A DNA stretch of 64,000 nucleotides from Taxillus chinensis (GCA_023512835.1 CM042092.1:12932498-12996497); one strand, 5' to 3'. Numbered from the stretch's first letter, positions 50,354 to 63,479 are shown. Made by a program: numbers and translations. Notes: generated by a model not told the origin, from the letters alone.

Positions 50354-50958
50354 TAGGGTGTGCATAGGACGGATGGGATCGAGTAAAAGGCTAAATCATT
50401 AATTGACCTGTCCTTAGCGGGTGATTAATTCTTTCACCTTTCAATCGATCCATCAACTTCAATAATCGGTGGGTTTATTAATTTTTTGGCGGTTGCTAAC
50501 CGGTGGGTATAGCTGGTAGAGCATGTGTCAACCGTCATTTACTGTTATATAATTAGATGACATATACTGAAAAAATTAAACGTATAAATTCTAAAATAAT
50601 TATAATCAAAAGTATATTATTTTATTCAATAAGTATTTATAATTACATATGATGAAATATGTCAGATTTATGGATCACAGCATCACAACTTCACAATTAT
50701 AGGCATTGCGCTGCATAGCTCTCAACTCTCGTAATGAGAGAGACAATAATGAACTAATGTTTAATAGATAGATGATAAAGTTTATTTTATTTTTATAATG
50801 AGATGCGGCGGGTTGGATTAATAGCGGGTTTTAGCATTTTTACTCACCAACCGACCTAATCTACCAAAAATTAAAATTTTCAACCGATTCACTTATTTAT
50901 ATAATTTTTACTCACGTTTGAGTTTGAGTCAAGTATAGCGAATTAGGCACACCCCCTA
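50354..50958. mobile_element. hAT-like MITE
   Basis: The left end TAGGGTGTGCATAGG and the right end (reverse complement TAGGGGGTGTGCCTAA) form inverted repeats of hAT type. The flanks TTTCTCAC (50346-50353) and TTTTTCAC (50959-50966) give an 8-bp target duplication with one mismatch. The 605-bp body has no transposase. Confidence 0.7.
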
Positions 50959-50966
50959 TTTTTCAC

Positions 50967-52882
50967 ATCCTCTGTTCCTTATCTATTGCACCTTACGTTT
51001 TACGTGAGACAATCAGGAGACAAAAGCAAAGAACTTAAAAGCCGAACAATCATGGGTTTTTGTTTTGGGGGCCATGAGGATTGAGGAGTACACTGTTCTT
51101 GTATGGAGCTATTTTAAAAAATAGTTTTGCTCTGTTTTCTATTGCGCCTTAACGTTTTACGTGAGACTATCAGGAGACAAAAGCCGAGGAAAGACTTCAA
51201 AGATTCGAAACATTGTCATTTGGCATATATATAGTAGTTTGCGGGAAAAAGAACAAAAAAAGGGAAGCAACTATTAGTATTAAGCTACAAACTTTTCACT
51301 TTTTTAATTCAATAAAATATGCAATCAATATATGCGGATGAAACCTGACAGCAACGGGTGCCCCAAACCTTTTAAAAAACAAGTGGATAATGAAGGGTCC
51401 CCTTGTCCCTCTACCACCTTGATTCTTGGGCCAGCATTTGGTTTGGTGAAAATCAGAAACTAGCGGAGTAGAATCGATCACCGTCGACCAGAAAATTATT
51501 GTTTAATCGTGGGCCTAAATGAATGGATTTAGGCTGAATTCGTGCGATTAAATCCGTGCGAACACGAATCGCAGATTGATTTGTTATTTTTAAAAAAATT
51601 ATTATTTATTTTATTTAATATATTAGTACCATTGAATTTTTTTAAAAAAACGGTTGTTTTCAATATCATTTTCATAAATAAATACTTTTACATTTTTTTT
51701 TGTGGATATACTAACATAATAATAATAATAATAATAATAATGTAACAGATGCGTTTTTAAATTTATAAATACACATATTTTTAAATAAATAATAATTGTT
51801 GACATACATATCAAAAATATAATCAATCTAACTAATTTATAGGATAACTTCTTTTAACAAAGGCAATAATTTTAATTGCACATATCAACTTATGATCTGT
51901 TTTTACCCTCCAACACCTACTTGTTTGAATAATATTAAACATATGCAGAATATTATACCGTCCCCCCCCCCGTCCCCCCCCCCTGGGGGGGGGTTGACTA
52001 TTTCACACCTCAATTCATCATATGTTGGTTCTTTTTCCTTAGTTCTTTTAGGTGTTCTGGTTTCATAATTTAAATATTTTTTTGAAATGTAATTTTAATT
52101 TTAAATTAAAAAATCCTGGTTAGCACAAGGGAGAATATATTTTAAAAATATCTATTTGATTTTTATATATATGTGTGTAAATATAGAGTAATTTATCAAA
52201 ATTTAATATTGGATACTCTCACAGTTATCGGTTCTCCGATTAAAGCTTTTCTTATGCTCACCGGAATAAAGTCATTAATCTTATAAAAAAAATTTGTCAA
52301 GCCTCTACCCTCTAATAAATCTTTCTAATCTTATAAAAAAAATTCCCTTTGGCTCCCTATATTAAATTATTGCCTCTACTCCTCATTGAGCTAATCTTAT
52401 TTTAAAAATAATATATATAACTTATATCGTATTAATAGTTAATAATTATATAAGTATATATATAAAAAAAAGCAACTCTAATAATAATAATAATAATAAT
52501 TAAAAATATTGACGTTAATATCATCAAAAGTTAATTTTAATTTAAAATTTACTGAATATTATAAAAATATTAGAATAATTAAAATATTAAATGTGTAACT
52601 TTTAGTTAGAGTAAATATATTACTTTTGTTAAATTTGATGAGTTAATATAAATTTGTCAAAGTTGATAAGTTACCGTTCTCCATATATATATATATAGTT
52701 TTCGACAATATACACGTTTAACTATTCGCTTTCTAATTGAGATTAGATTTATTTTTTTAAAATAAATTTACAGAATAAACGAGACCCGACCATATATATA
52801 ATACACAGAGAGATGCATTAAACTAGTAAATGCACAGGATTACAAATCATTTAAATGTTCTTTCCTTCAGCCTAGAGAGTTT
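50967..52882. other. Upstream region of the ankyrin pseudogene
   Basis: A segment of about 150 bp is tandemly duplicated (50975-51040 and 51125-51200, both with ACGTTTTACGTGAGAC.ATCAGGAGAC spread over them). Positions 51300-51830 match the upstream flank of the intact ankyrin gene (55090-55520). A C-run/G-run palindrome lies at 51963-51992, and ATT/AAT microsatellites at 51715-51741 and 52478-52501. No gene other than the pseudogene that follows. Confidence 0.55.
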
Positions 52883-53403
52883 AATGGGTTCAGTTCGTGA
52901 TGTGGACCCAGAACAAATGCTGAGGAATCTGCCTCTAAACGCCATGAAAAGGAAATGGGATGAGGTTGTAGATTGTTACTCCAAACACCCAACTGCTTAA
53001 ACGACCAAGGTCACTCCGGTCGGCGACACGGCACTGTACTTGGCCATATTCGACGTCAAAGAAGAGGTCGTCCGAAGCCTTGTGGACATGGTCACCAGCG
53101 ATGCATGCTCTGAAGATAGGGAACGATCAAGGAAGCACCCCGCTCCACTTAGCTGTGGCCTTGGGGAGTGCCGCCATATATGCATGTGCCAGTACTGCAT
53201 CAACGCCAAGGACCCGACGCGGCCCGGGTGCCGCAACAAGAACGACGAGAACCCCATCTTCACGGCCGTTCTCCACGGTACGCTTGAAGCTTAACGCGTC
53301 CTCGTACGCAACCCTAGCTGCACGTGTTATGTGGCCTCCCGGAAGGACGATATATGGAGACACCATCCTCCATGCACGCTGCCATTTGTGGAGAATTTAT
53401 TGG
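52883..53403 (+). pseudogene. Ankyrin-repeat gene, decayed copy of exon 1
   Basis: The DNA aligns over its whole length with exon 1 of the intact gene at 55705: QMLRNLPLNAMK, then VTPVGDTAL and further ankyrin text to GEFIG with the same donor GTGAATG. The reading frame has a TAA at 52998, a +1-type frameshift near 53095-53115, and another TAA at about 53292. Later exons are absent downstream (53404-55600 shows none). The 5' leader (CATTAAACTAGTAAA.GC.CA.GATTACAAATCATTTA) is also shared, so the copy arose by segmental duplication, not retroposition. Confidence 0.87.
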
Positions 53404-54267
53404 TGAATGAAGAAATTAACTCTTTGCTTTTTTTCCAACACTATTTATTACTAGATACTAAGTTACTAACAATTTTGTTTATGATCGATGCATCAGCTTA
53501 CAAAAGATTAGTAGGGTGGTTAGTTTATCACACGGACCTCATCCATGTTGAGCTGATTTATGGAAAAACTACACCTGCGGGCAACACACAAATACACTTG
53601 TCGATAAGGTATTTTATTACCATCTACAAGTTTTTTAAAATTAAGGGCATTTTGTGATGTGTAATGGGCCGTTGTAAGGATACTAGAAGGTAACAGGTTT
53701 TTGCATGTTGTTTGGTTGAGCACCAATTTCTTGGAAGACAAAGAATGAAACAAACAAACAGTATTTTATATATGTTGAAGTGTTAAGTAGAGTATCATTA
53801 TATAGCTACTGCATGCGAGATCATCACATGATTTAAAAATATTTATAAGAGACTAGGAATACGTAATTTATATGCGACAATATCTTAAGAGACTTGCGTG
53901 TAATTTATATATACATGATAGTCGAACAATATACATATAGTTATAGGTGTAAATTCTACTTTCCTTACGAACTAAACACATAAAAAGATAGATTATTACT
54001 CGGTGCTTAAAAAGATTCAACATGGAATGATCAAAATTACTCCCATTTGCACTTCAAATCAACCAAACTCCAAACACATTTATTCATAGAACTTACAGTT
54101 TGAAGTCTTACTATAGTACAACTTGAAGGGGTACTAAAAAAGCGAGCTGTCAATTATTCACGGAATATGAAATACAATTGACCAAATATTCACAGCAGTC
54201 CATATATAATTGAAGATTGATCGTCCATTATTTATTTATTTAGTTTAATCATACGATTCACAATAGT

Positions 54268-54313
<46 letters not shown>

Positions 54314-55618
54314 AATCCAATGAATAATTTCAGTGAAAATTATTATGCATCAAAATTAGGTATTATAATACATTTTTATTAAATTTTACTGATTACATGT
54401 AATTATTATTTTTATTCAATTTTGTTCATGGGTAAGATTTGTTGGGGGCCTTTGCTTTCGGGGTTCAGCTGCATGCAGCTGTAGTTTTGTTTTGATGTTT
54501 TCTTTATTGTTTTTTTATACTATAAATATTAGTAAATGAGCCCTGATTCGGTTAGAATTCTTACAATGAGATGTTTTGTTTGAAATTTTCTTTCATTTCC
54601 ATTTAATTTCCTCGACATATTTAGAATTAAAAATTTCCATTTGAGATGTTTAAGATGTTTGAGATTTTTTTCCTTTTTCTTTTTGTTTGAGATGTTTTCA
54701 TTCATATTTCCATGGAGGCTATTCGTGCAGTGCGATGTACTGCAGATACAATTTTTCATATTGAGAAATACTTTTTTCTGATAATTTTATAATTTGATAT
54801 GTATTTATTAGACACAATAAAATATATTAAAAGTTATTAATCAATAAATATATCAGCCAATTACGTCAAATCACAACTGTAGAAAAACTCTTGATACTCA
54901 AATTATTAAAATTATTTTTTTAAAAAATAATTATTATGAGTATATTTGATTGATGTATTTTTTGTTTTTGTTTTAAAAATATAATAATTTTTTTCGAATA
55001 AAAAAATTAAAAACTTAAAACACTATCACTTTATTTTAAAGTCTTCTAAATTAAAAATAATATTTAAAGTCTTTATTTTATTATTTTTAGTTTTCAATTT
55101 TATAAATAAAAAACACTATCACTTTAAAAAAAGAAAAAAAGAAAATAGCGTAGAAAACTGTCCCAAACGGACGCGGAAACCTACTAGCGCGAGGCCCAAG
55201 GAGCGAAAAGTGCGAATAAACAAAAACAAAAGCAAAAACGTGGATAAAGAAGGATCCCCTTGTCCAGCTACCATCTTGGGCCCGCATCGGCTATTGTTAA
55301 ACGGTTGTGTTTACATTTCTTTTTCATAAATAAATAATTTTACAAATATTTTAAAAGATGTACTAGCATAATAATAAATTAATAATAACAACAATTAATG
55401 TTATTATTGTTACTAATTGTAATAATAATTTAACATCTGTGAATTTTAATTTATAAATACATGTATTCGTAAATAAATAATAATTGTTGACTTTCATATC
55501 AAAAATATAATCAATCTAACTAATTTATAGGTTAAAAATAAAATAAACTTTTTTTATAGAAATTAATTGTTCAAAAAAATAATTATATTGTATTTTATAA
55601 AAGATTTTTTTTTTTAAC
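53404..55618. other. Spacer between ankyrin pseudogene and intact gene
   Basis: AT-rich, with a (TA)n tract at 54274-54311. Positions 55090-55600 are the duplicated upstream flank shared with 51300-51860 and 63480-63930 (AAAAATATAATCAATCTAAC and a CCATCTTGGGCC-type line). No gene is supported. Confidence 0.55.
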
Positions 55619-55625
55619 TATATAA
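55619..55625 (+). promoter_or_regulatory. TATA box of the ankyrin gene
   Basis: TATATAA lies 80 bp before the ATG at 55705, a normal distance for a plant core promoter with a short leader. A similar ATATATAATAC occurs 85-90 bp before the pseudogene start. Confidence 0.55.
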
Positions 55626-55704
55626 CACATATATAGAGAGAGGGAGTCACATTAAACTAGTAAAAGCCCAAGATTACAAATCATTTACAAGCGTTCTTTC
55701 TTTA

Positions 55705-56513
55705 ATGGCTTCAGTTGCTGAAGAACAAATGCTGAGGGATCTGCCTCTAAACGCCATGAAAGGGAGATGGGAAGAGGTTATAGATTGTTACTCCCAACAC
55801 CCAAATGCCCACAAAGCCAAGGTCACACCGGTCGGTGACACGGCACTGCACTTAGCCATATTCGACGGCAGAGAAGAGGTGGTCCAAAGGCTGGTGGGCA
55901 TGGTCACCAGCGAGGTTCTGGAGATTGGGAACGATCAAGGCAGCACCCCGCTCCACTTAGCTGCAGCCTTGGGGAGTGTCCCCATGTGCCAGTGCATCGC
56001 CGACAAGGACCCGACGCTGGCCGGGTGCTGCAACAACAAAAACGAGAACCCTATCTTCACGGCCGTTCTCCACGGCAAGCTGGATGCTTACCGCGTCCTC
56101 GTAAGCAACCCTGGCATCAAGTGTTATGCGGATTCCCGGAACGGCGATGGAGACACCATCCTTCACGTTGCCATTTATGGAGAATTTATTGGTGAATGAA
56201 GACTGCTCTTGGCTCTCTGTTTTTTTTTTTTTTTTTTTTTGCTTTGTTTCCCTCTACTACATATATGTCATTACCGATTAGATACTAACAATTTGTTTAT
56301 GATTTTTTTCGGGGCGGGGGACGTACAACAAAAGAATTAGCATTTGAAATAAGTCATCGTTTCGGGAACCTGATGACTAAAATAAATGCGACAGGGTTCA
56401 CCCCTCTGCATCTGCTGGCTTCTAAACCGCATGCCTTCAGGAGTGGAAGTTACCTGGGTTGGTACGGCCAACTTATATATCACTGTAAGATTTTACATGT
56501 TTGGACACTCCAA

Positions 56514-56589
<76 letters not shown>

Positions 56590-59417
56590 CAAAACAAAAT
56601 CACGGTGATACACACATACTATTTTGTTTAGTAAAGTCAAGCTATATTCAAAGGGGGCTATTACTTATAATTTCAGTTCTGCTGGTAGAGGAGCTGAAGC
56701 CACCAAGTTTGGAATTGATGAAGCATCCCAATGAGGGCAAACATGCAATATTGTTCGATTATCCCAAGAACTACCAGGCACGCTTTTTGTTGTGTGCACC
56801 GCTTGATAAGTTTTTGGATCGGCAGCAGAAAGAATCAGGGCCAAGCATAGCGGGTAAATTGGGTTTTGCGTTCCTGATTTTTCTTTAATTTACTGGGATC
56901 ATATGTAGAATTGGTCGCTCTTACCTACAACTTGCTCATTTATCTATATATATTCTGTTAAAATTGCGTATTATAATTCAATTTAGCTTTCATTTGTTGA
57001 TTTCAAATGCTGACCTCTTACATGTATAGGAGAATCAAGCACAAGGTCATCGGACAAACAGAGCCAAATCAGCATACCGGTTGCAGGTGAATTTTAAATT
57101 AGAAATCCATATATATTCTGTGAAAATTGCTTATTATTATTCAATTTAGCTTTCATTTCGAAATGCTGAGCCTGTTACATGTATATGTATAGGAGAATCA
57201 AGCACAGGGCCAGAGGACAAACAGAGCCAAATCAGCATACCGTTTGGAGGTGAATTTAAAATTAAAAATCCATATATCCGATCAATATAATTTATATCTG
57301 TTCATTAAAAACATTTATGAAGTTAAAAACATTTTTTTTTCTCTTCGTACCCAGTAAACTTTAATTTACTGGGATCATATATGGAGTTAGCTAAATAAAA
57401 CTTGCCCCTAAGTCAAAACAGATCATTTATTTATATTCTGTGAAAGTTAATTGTGTATTATACTTCAATTTACTTCTCATTTGCTGATTCCAAAGGATAT
57501 ATGATCGATGAGTCTGATATATGTATATATATAGGAGAATCAAGCACACTCCCAGCGGACATAGAGAGCCAAATCAGCATATCGGATAGAGGTGAATTTT
57601 AAATTACAAATCCATATATCCAGTCGACATATTTTATGGGTTATTAAAAGCATTTATAAAACCATGGTTAGTAATTATAATGGGGCTTTACCTTCCGTTC
57701 AGTAGAAAGTGACCACAGAGGACCACTCCCGCCAAACTGGAATGTCATCTTCGCCTGCGTCAGATTTTTACACAGGAGCATCCTCGTTGTCCTCGGCATA
57801 GGTATTTATGTATATCATAAATCTTAAATAATGTAGTCTAAATTATAAATTCTAACCTTTGGCTTTCTTGCAGGATCAAGAGAAATTAAGAAGATCGAAG
57901 CGAAGAAGAAGAAGCACACATGGTCTGTACAGCTCCTGAAGAGGCTACTTGAAAATTATCAACCGTACGAAGACTTCCGATCTGCACCCAATAAAAGCGA
58001 TATTATAACCTACCCTTCTATCTTTAATAACCAAGAGAATATGGAGATAACAAATGCTCCTGCAGCATCCCCCCAAGCTCAGAACAATAATTCGGTTGAC
58101 AAAAATAATATGCCACATCAAAATTCCGGTAATCAATCATGTATCAATGTATGTATGTGTGTGTGTGTGTATGCATGCATGCATTATTTATATGTGTGTG
58201 TATAATGTTTTATAAATCAGCCCTCAACATTTGTATCTATATAAAAGTTTTATATTAATTAAATCAGCCCTCAGTACATGTGTATGTTGTCCTTGTGTCT
58301 TTTGTCCTGTCGGCAGAACAAAGAACGCAGCCGAAGAAGGTTGACACGCCCATACTCATCGCTGCTGAGGACGGAATCACGGAAATTGTGGGTATGATCC
58401 TAGACACATTACCGGTGGCCATACACAACACCAACGCCGATGACAAGAACATAGTGCACCTGGCGGTGGAGCACCGTCAACCCCAGGTTTTGAAGCTATT
58501 AATGAAGAGAAGGCTCCTTAACGAAACCTTGTTTGGCAAGGTTGATAGAGTCGGCAACAGCGTACTGCACTCCGCCGCCATGCTCACAGACTACCGGGCT
58601 TGGAACATTCCGGGAGAGGCTCTGCAAATGCAATGGGAAATAAAGTGGTACGAGGTAAGTGGACATGATCATAACATGCATATACCAAATGACACAGTCG
58701 ACTCAGTTCAATACCAAGTTGATTTATCAAATTTTGGTTGTGTTGGGAATCGTACGTTGATCAGCTCCTCAATCTGAAACATATTCTGTGATGACTGGCT
58801 GGCTGCAGTATGTTAAATGCTCGATGCCGGTACACTTCTTTGCCAGATACAACAAGGCAGGCAAGACCCCAAAAGACATCTTCAAGGAGTCACACGAGAA
58901 ACTCATGCTGAAATGCATCGAGTGGCTGAAGAATACTTCCAACTCTTGCACGGCCGCGGCAGCAATGATTGCGACGTTAGCCTTTGCGACGTCGTCTACC
59001 GTGCCCGGTGGCAACGACCAGAACAGTGGCAAGCCCACGCTAGAGAACCAGCTAGCGTTCCAGGTGTTCACAATTTCGTCTCTTGCAGCGCTCTGTTTCT
59101 CCGTGACCTCGCTGTTGTTATTCCTGTCGATGTGGACGCCGCGATACCAGATGAAGGACTTCGGCCGAGGGCTACCGAGGAAGCTGCTTCTGGGTCTCTC
59201 GTCGCTGTTCGTGGCCGTTGGAGCCATAGTTGTGTCCTTCTGCTCCGCCGAATCCTTCGTGCTCAGTGACCAGATCAAGTTTGGAGCCATTCCGGTGTAT
59301 AACGTGACGTGCCTGCCGATGACCATCTTCGCCATTGCGCAGTTCCCGCTGTACATTGATCTCCTATCAGCGTACTTTAGCAAGTTACCGTTGCGCAGTT
59401 GTAAGTCCATGCTGTAG
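55705..59417 (+). CDS. Ankyrin-repeat PGG-domain membrane protein, 10 exons, 761 aa
   Basis: Exons: 55705-56191, 56335-56484, 56677-56853, 57030-57086, 57193-57249, 57535-57591, 57703-57801, 57874-58128, 58317-58654, 58809-59417; 2286 nt in frame, GT/AG throughout. N-terminal ankyrin repeats include GDTALHLAIFDGREEVVQRL, GSTPLHLAAALGSVPMCQCI and GDTILHVAIYG. Exon 9 adds further repeats (TPILIAAEDGITEIVGMIL, NIVHLAVEH). The C terminus is a PGG domain: NSCTAAAAMIATLAFATSS, then VPGGN, then about four membrane spans to residue 750. The architecture matches the ACD6/ITN1 class, plasma-membrane proteins linked to defence and salt signalling; the role of this one is inferred only. Exons 4, 5 and 6 are tandem copies of a 57-bp exon. 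Intron 2 has a long (TA)n tract. It belongs to a local tandem family. Confidence 0.9.
56517..56587. repeat. (TA)n microsatellite, about 35 units, in ankyrin intron 2
   Basis: An uninterrupted TA tract produces a spurious YIYI-rich frame. It starts about 30 bp after the exon 2 donor. Confidence 0.95.
56885..57610 (+). repeat. Tandemly duplicated exon-intron units
   Basis: Exons at 57030, 57193 and 57535 share their flanking intron text: AATTCAATTTAGCTTTCATTT before the first two and GTGAATTTTAAATTA.AAATCCATATAT after all three. The third unit also repeats the line TTTAATTTACTGGGATCATAT found after exon 3 (56886 and 57360). Unit length is about 160-340 bp. Confidence 0.88.
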
Positions 59418-61965
59418 GCCTCAACTCAAACTGGTGCTTTATTCACGTGCTCTGGTACAAGATAGAACAGTTGCATGTGCGAGTGTGAGGCGAGCTTTGT
59501 GGTGTGCTTTAATTGCTGTGTGCTTTAATTGCTTTATAAGTGAATTAATATGGGTTCGTTATTTAATGTGGTAGCTAGCCCATCAATTTCTCACCAAGAT
59601 CTTGATTGGGTGCTGACATTCACTTATATTGAATTTTTGGAATCCATATTCACTGCTGTATTGATTATTTAATATTGGTACGGCCTCCGGGATTGTGTTC
59701 CGCATAATGCGTTCGTTAGGTGCGGCGGGTTATTCCCACGGGTAAGAGCACAGTAGTTTTTAAATTTGACATTCATTGGGCGAGAAGGGAAAGTGATAAT
59801 AAGTAAGGGGATAACTGTTATTATTTTTCCTAATTTTAATAATTTTTAGTTATAATTTTATAATGTTTTAAATATTATTATTTAATTATTTATTTATGAT
59901 TTTTGATATTTTTAAATGTATTTATTATTGTAAAATTAAATTATTATTGATAATATTTCGGTTAAAAATAATATAAAAATTTAATAAAAATTAAAATTAT
60001 TCATATGAATATAAAAAACGATAATAAGATATGGGCAGATGAAAGTTCATTCACAGACACATTAACAAATGTAATATCCTGCTTCACCTATATATGGAAC
60101 AAGATACAGTTTTAAAATTTCATCTATTGCCTAATCGGGCGAGAGATAGTAATAGATTAATTTCGCCCTCGATAGGACCTAAATAACCCCTATCAACTGC
60201 TTTATGGAGCCTTTAAAAGGTAAGCTTGTCTTAAGAAAGATTAATAAAGACCAGTAGCTAGGAGCAGGGGAATGAAGCCTTAACCCGCTAACCCTGTGAT
60301 AGGACAGGATATCCCACCCTGCCTATATATGGGGCACAGTACGGTTTCAAAATTTTATTACCCGCCTAGGCGGGAGCAGTGTACAGTAATAAGTAGACCC
60401 CATCCCCTAGGGTAGGTAGCACCCCTGATTTTAAGAGTAGAAGAGTCTTAAAGGCCGGGATTATTTTTGTTAAGTAACTAAGGGCAGGGGTATATTCTAT
60501 TATATTATATGCCCATATTTAGGTAACCAATTTATTAAATAAAAAAATTCAATAAATTAAAGCTTTTAGTGTTTTTCTTTATCATTTGATTTTATAATTA
60601 AAGCTTTTAGTGTTTTTCTTTTTCAATTTATCATTTTTTAAAATTATATAATTTATTTAACATTTTTACAATTAACAAATATTCATCACAAATATTATAG
60701 AATAATAAAATATATAATTAATTATTATAATTATAATTATATTATATATTTTTAATATATATATTTTTAAAAAAATTAAGGGGTAAATGAGGGGAGCCAT
60801 GGCCCCAGCCCCCCTCAAAATCCTTCTTTGATTTTGATTAATATAAAAAAATTAAAATATCAACATCCTAATAATTGGATTATGACCTAAGATCTAAATT
60901 CAAGAGATAAGTAATGAAATAATTAGATAATAAATGAATTCCTCAGATATTGTGGACTATTTAATTATTAATATGAGATGGATAAACCCAAATCATATGA
61001 CAGATGGCTGAATGTGTTACATTTGTGACTAATAAAATACACCGCTAATAAATGTTGACCGTCCACTAATGACTACCAAAATACACCGCTAGTCTTTTCG
61101 TTCGTATACAATGACCGTCCACTAAGAGTATTGACATTGTCTTTATCATGTCAATGTCAATAAAGAAAACTAATATTTTATAAATTTAATAAATTTTCAA
61201 AAAAATTTATGCATTTATTTCATCAAATGCTAGCCCCCCTCCCCGCCGATCTAGCGCCCTCCATTCCCTGTCCAGCGCCCAGAGCTGTGTATTTAATCGT
61301 AAATCATCAAAAATTTAAAGTACATCCGTCTTTAACGACATCAATGCCATGCCAGTGCTCTCCGCCCTCCATGGAAAAGATGCATAAAATTTTATAAAAT
61401 TAATTTAAAATAGAATATTTTTACAATGCTATCACACCATTACAGTTACTTACAAATTATCTAACTATTTAGCCTTGCTCATTGATTTATAACATCATAA
61501 TTACGACGATTCATAAAATTATTATTATTTTCTCCATTAATCTATCGTGTCGTCAAGATTACACATCCGCTACACCATTCCAGGGCTACGTACCATCCCA
61601 TGCCAATCATTTGAATTGCGTCATTTCTTTAAATATGAAACATTTTACTAATTAATCAAAATATATGAATCAAAAATAAACTTTTACGTATATAGTCCAT
61701 TGCCTTTTTTCTTTTAAACGCGGACTAATTGTAATTAAATATAAAACAGTGAGTTACTTTTATCAAATTGAAAACACAAAGACTAGATTAGCAAATTGGG
61801 CAAAGCTGCAAATAAATAAATAAAAATTAATTATTTTACTAAATTTACAATGAGTAGGAAAATTGAAGAATTAAAAAAAAATTAGGCTGCATATTTATTT
61901 AGTTATTTTAAATAAATGCGAAGCAAAAAATTACTATTTTTTTAGGATTGTGAGAGTTGAGTTTG

Positions 61966-62054
<89 letters not shown>
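59418..62054. other. Intergenic region right of the ankyrin gene
   Basis: The first 200 bases are the ankyrin 3' UTR. Positions 60060-60430 hold two related lines about 237 bp apart (CCTATATATGG..CA.GATACAGTTTTAAAATTT and CCTATATATGGGGCACAGTACGG) of a dispersed repeat. A 40-bp phrase (AATTAAAGCTTTTAGTG) is tandemly repeated near 60558-60620. A (TA)n tract of about 47 units fills 61967-62061. No gene is supported. Confidence 0.5.
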
Positions 62055-62063
<9 letters not shown>

Positions 62064-63415
62064 AAGAACATATAATATTTTCCCTTAAAAAATACAATTT
62101 TCGCTTTTCAAGAAATAAAAATTATATAATAGATATTTAAGTACTCTCAAAACCATGAGGCAAGTTAAAATTATGCCAGAAGGGAAAGTTAAATTTGAAT
62201 AAATAAATAAATATTTACTATTAAACACTTAATGGACACATAAAATTATACTTAATTAATACATGTTTAATCTGAAGAACTATTTGTTACAATATTCAAT
62301 GACTCAAAATAAAATTCTCATGATAATAATTTAATATTTCATTCTTATTTAGCATATTGAATAAATAAAAAAAAAAAAAAGACAGAAATGTCATAAGCAA
62401 AAATGCAATCACAACTATTCATCATGATCGAATGTTTCATATTACACATTCATTTAACTACAGTGGATTCTATAAAGATACTGTAGCAGATGAACAGTGA
62501 TCACACTTGACTTATTACAGTTTTTTTTTATCCGCCTCATTAACTTTTGTATTACTAAAATTGTGTAATCAATAGATATCTGTGACGACATATCATCATA
62601 TCATCAAGTGAATGAGAAGTTACGAGTAAATCATAGGATCGTTCACATCAATTATGATTTGACAATAATACCATGAGTCAGACTACATATATCATTTCTC
62701 ATTTCTTATATATATGTAATAGGTGTACTCACTCATAAGATTCTTAATAAGTCCATTAATGCTCAAGCTGCACATTTTCTCTTGGACCGATTTTTTTTCC
62801 TAGCTAACTTTGTCTTTAAGACGCACAAGACCGGCATCTTTGGACATTCTTCTAATTTTATTCTTTTTCTTTACTTATCTTGTTTCAAAAGGAAAAAGGA
62901 AAAAAAACACTAAATACTAATTAAATATGGTTGATAGTAATTAACATTGGAGATCCAGTGTACATGACAAAAGTTAGTATTAGAGGAAAAGAGAGGCAGC
63001 AATAATTCCATATGTATAAAACCCACATGCAATATTATCATCAGCTTGGAAAAATAAGAGAGTACAGAGCAAGGGCTCTTATAACTATATAGATTTGTAG
63101 ATTTTCATCACAGTACGTACTTGAAAGTTGGGAGGAGTAGTCGATCGGATAAGATATGCTCACTGAGCGGTGGCCGGGGACTTTGTGCTTTCCTTCACTT
63201 TAATTGGCAAAGATGTGTTAAAGGAATTAATATGTCATTAATTAGGAACGAAAGTTGAGGAAACCGTTTCTTAATTAGGTACGTACAACATTATTCTGCG
63301 GAAAAAGTTAAGTGGAATCTGTTACTTGTCTTAACACTAAATTAATGATCGTGTGAGTGAGTCTCGGCAATCCATAAGCAGGCATCAATCAAATAAATAG
63401 GGATAAAAATTATTT
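62055..63415. repeat. Duplicated non-coding block X, copy 2
   Basis: This matches 48114-49920 (see that entry) and begins at the right edge of the long (TA)n tract. It has a private insert of about 130 bp at 63140-63270 and lacks the AT-rich insert of copy 1. The short hairpin AATAAGAG..CTCTTATT seen in copy 1 (about 49310-49342) is present here in altered form. Confidence 0.8.
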
Positions 63416-63479
63416 TTTATCCATAATTTAAGTATATATAAAATTTATTTTTTTATCCATAATTATTTGTTGTACGTAC

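Noticed and set aside
53331..53657. 108-codon frame downstream of the ankyrin pseudogene
   Set aside because: It starts in the shifted frame of the pseudogene and continues into unrelated AT-rich DNA.
56373..56888. 171-codon frame with a YIYI run
   Set aside because: It joins parts of ankyrin exons 2 and 3 through an intron with a (TA)n tract; the spliced model explains the same DNA better.
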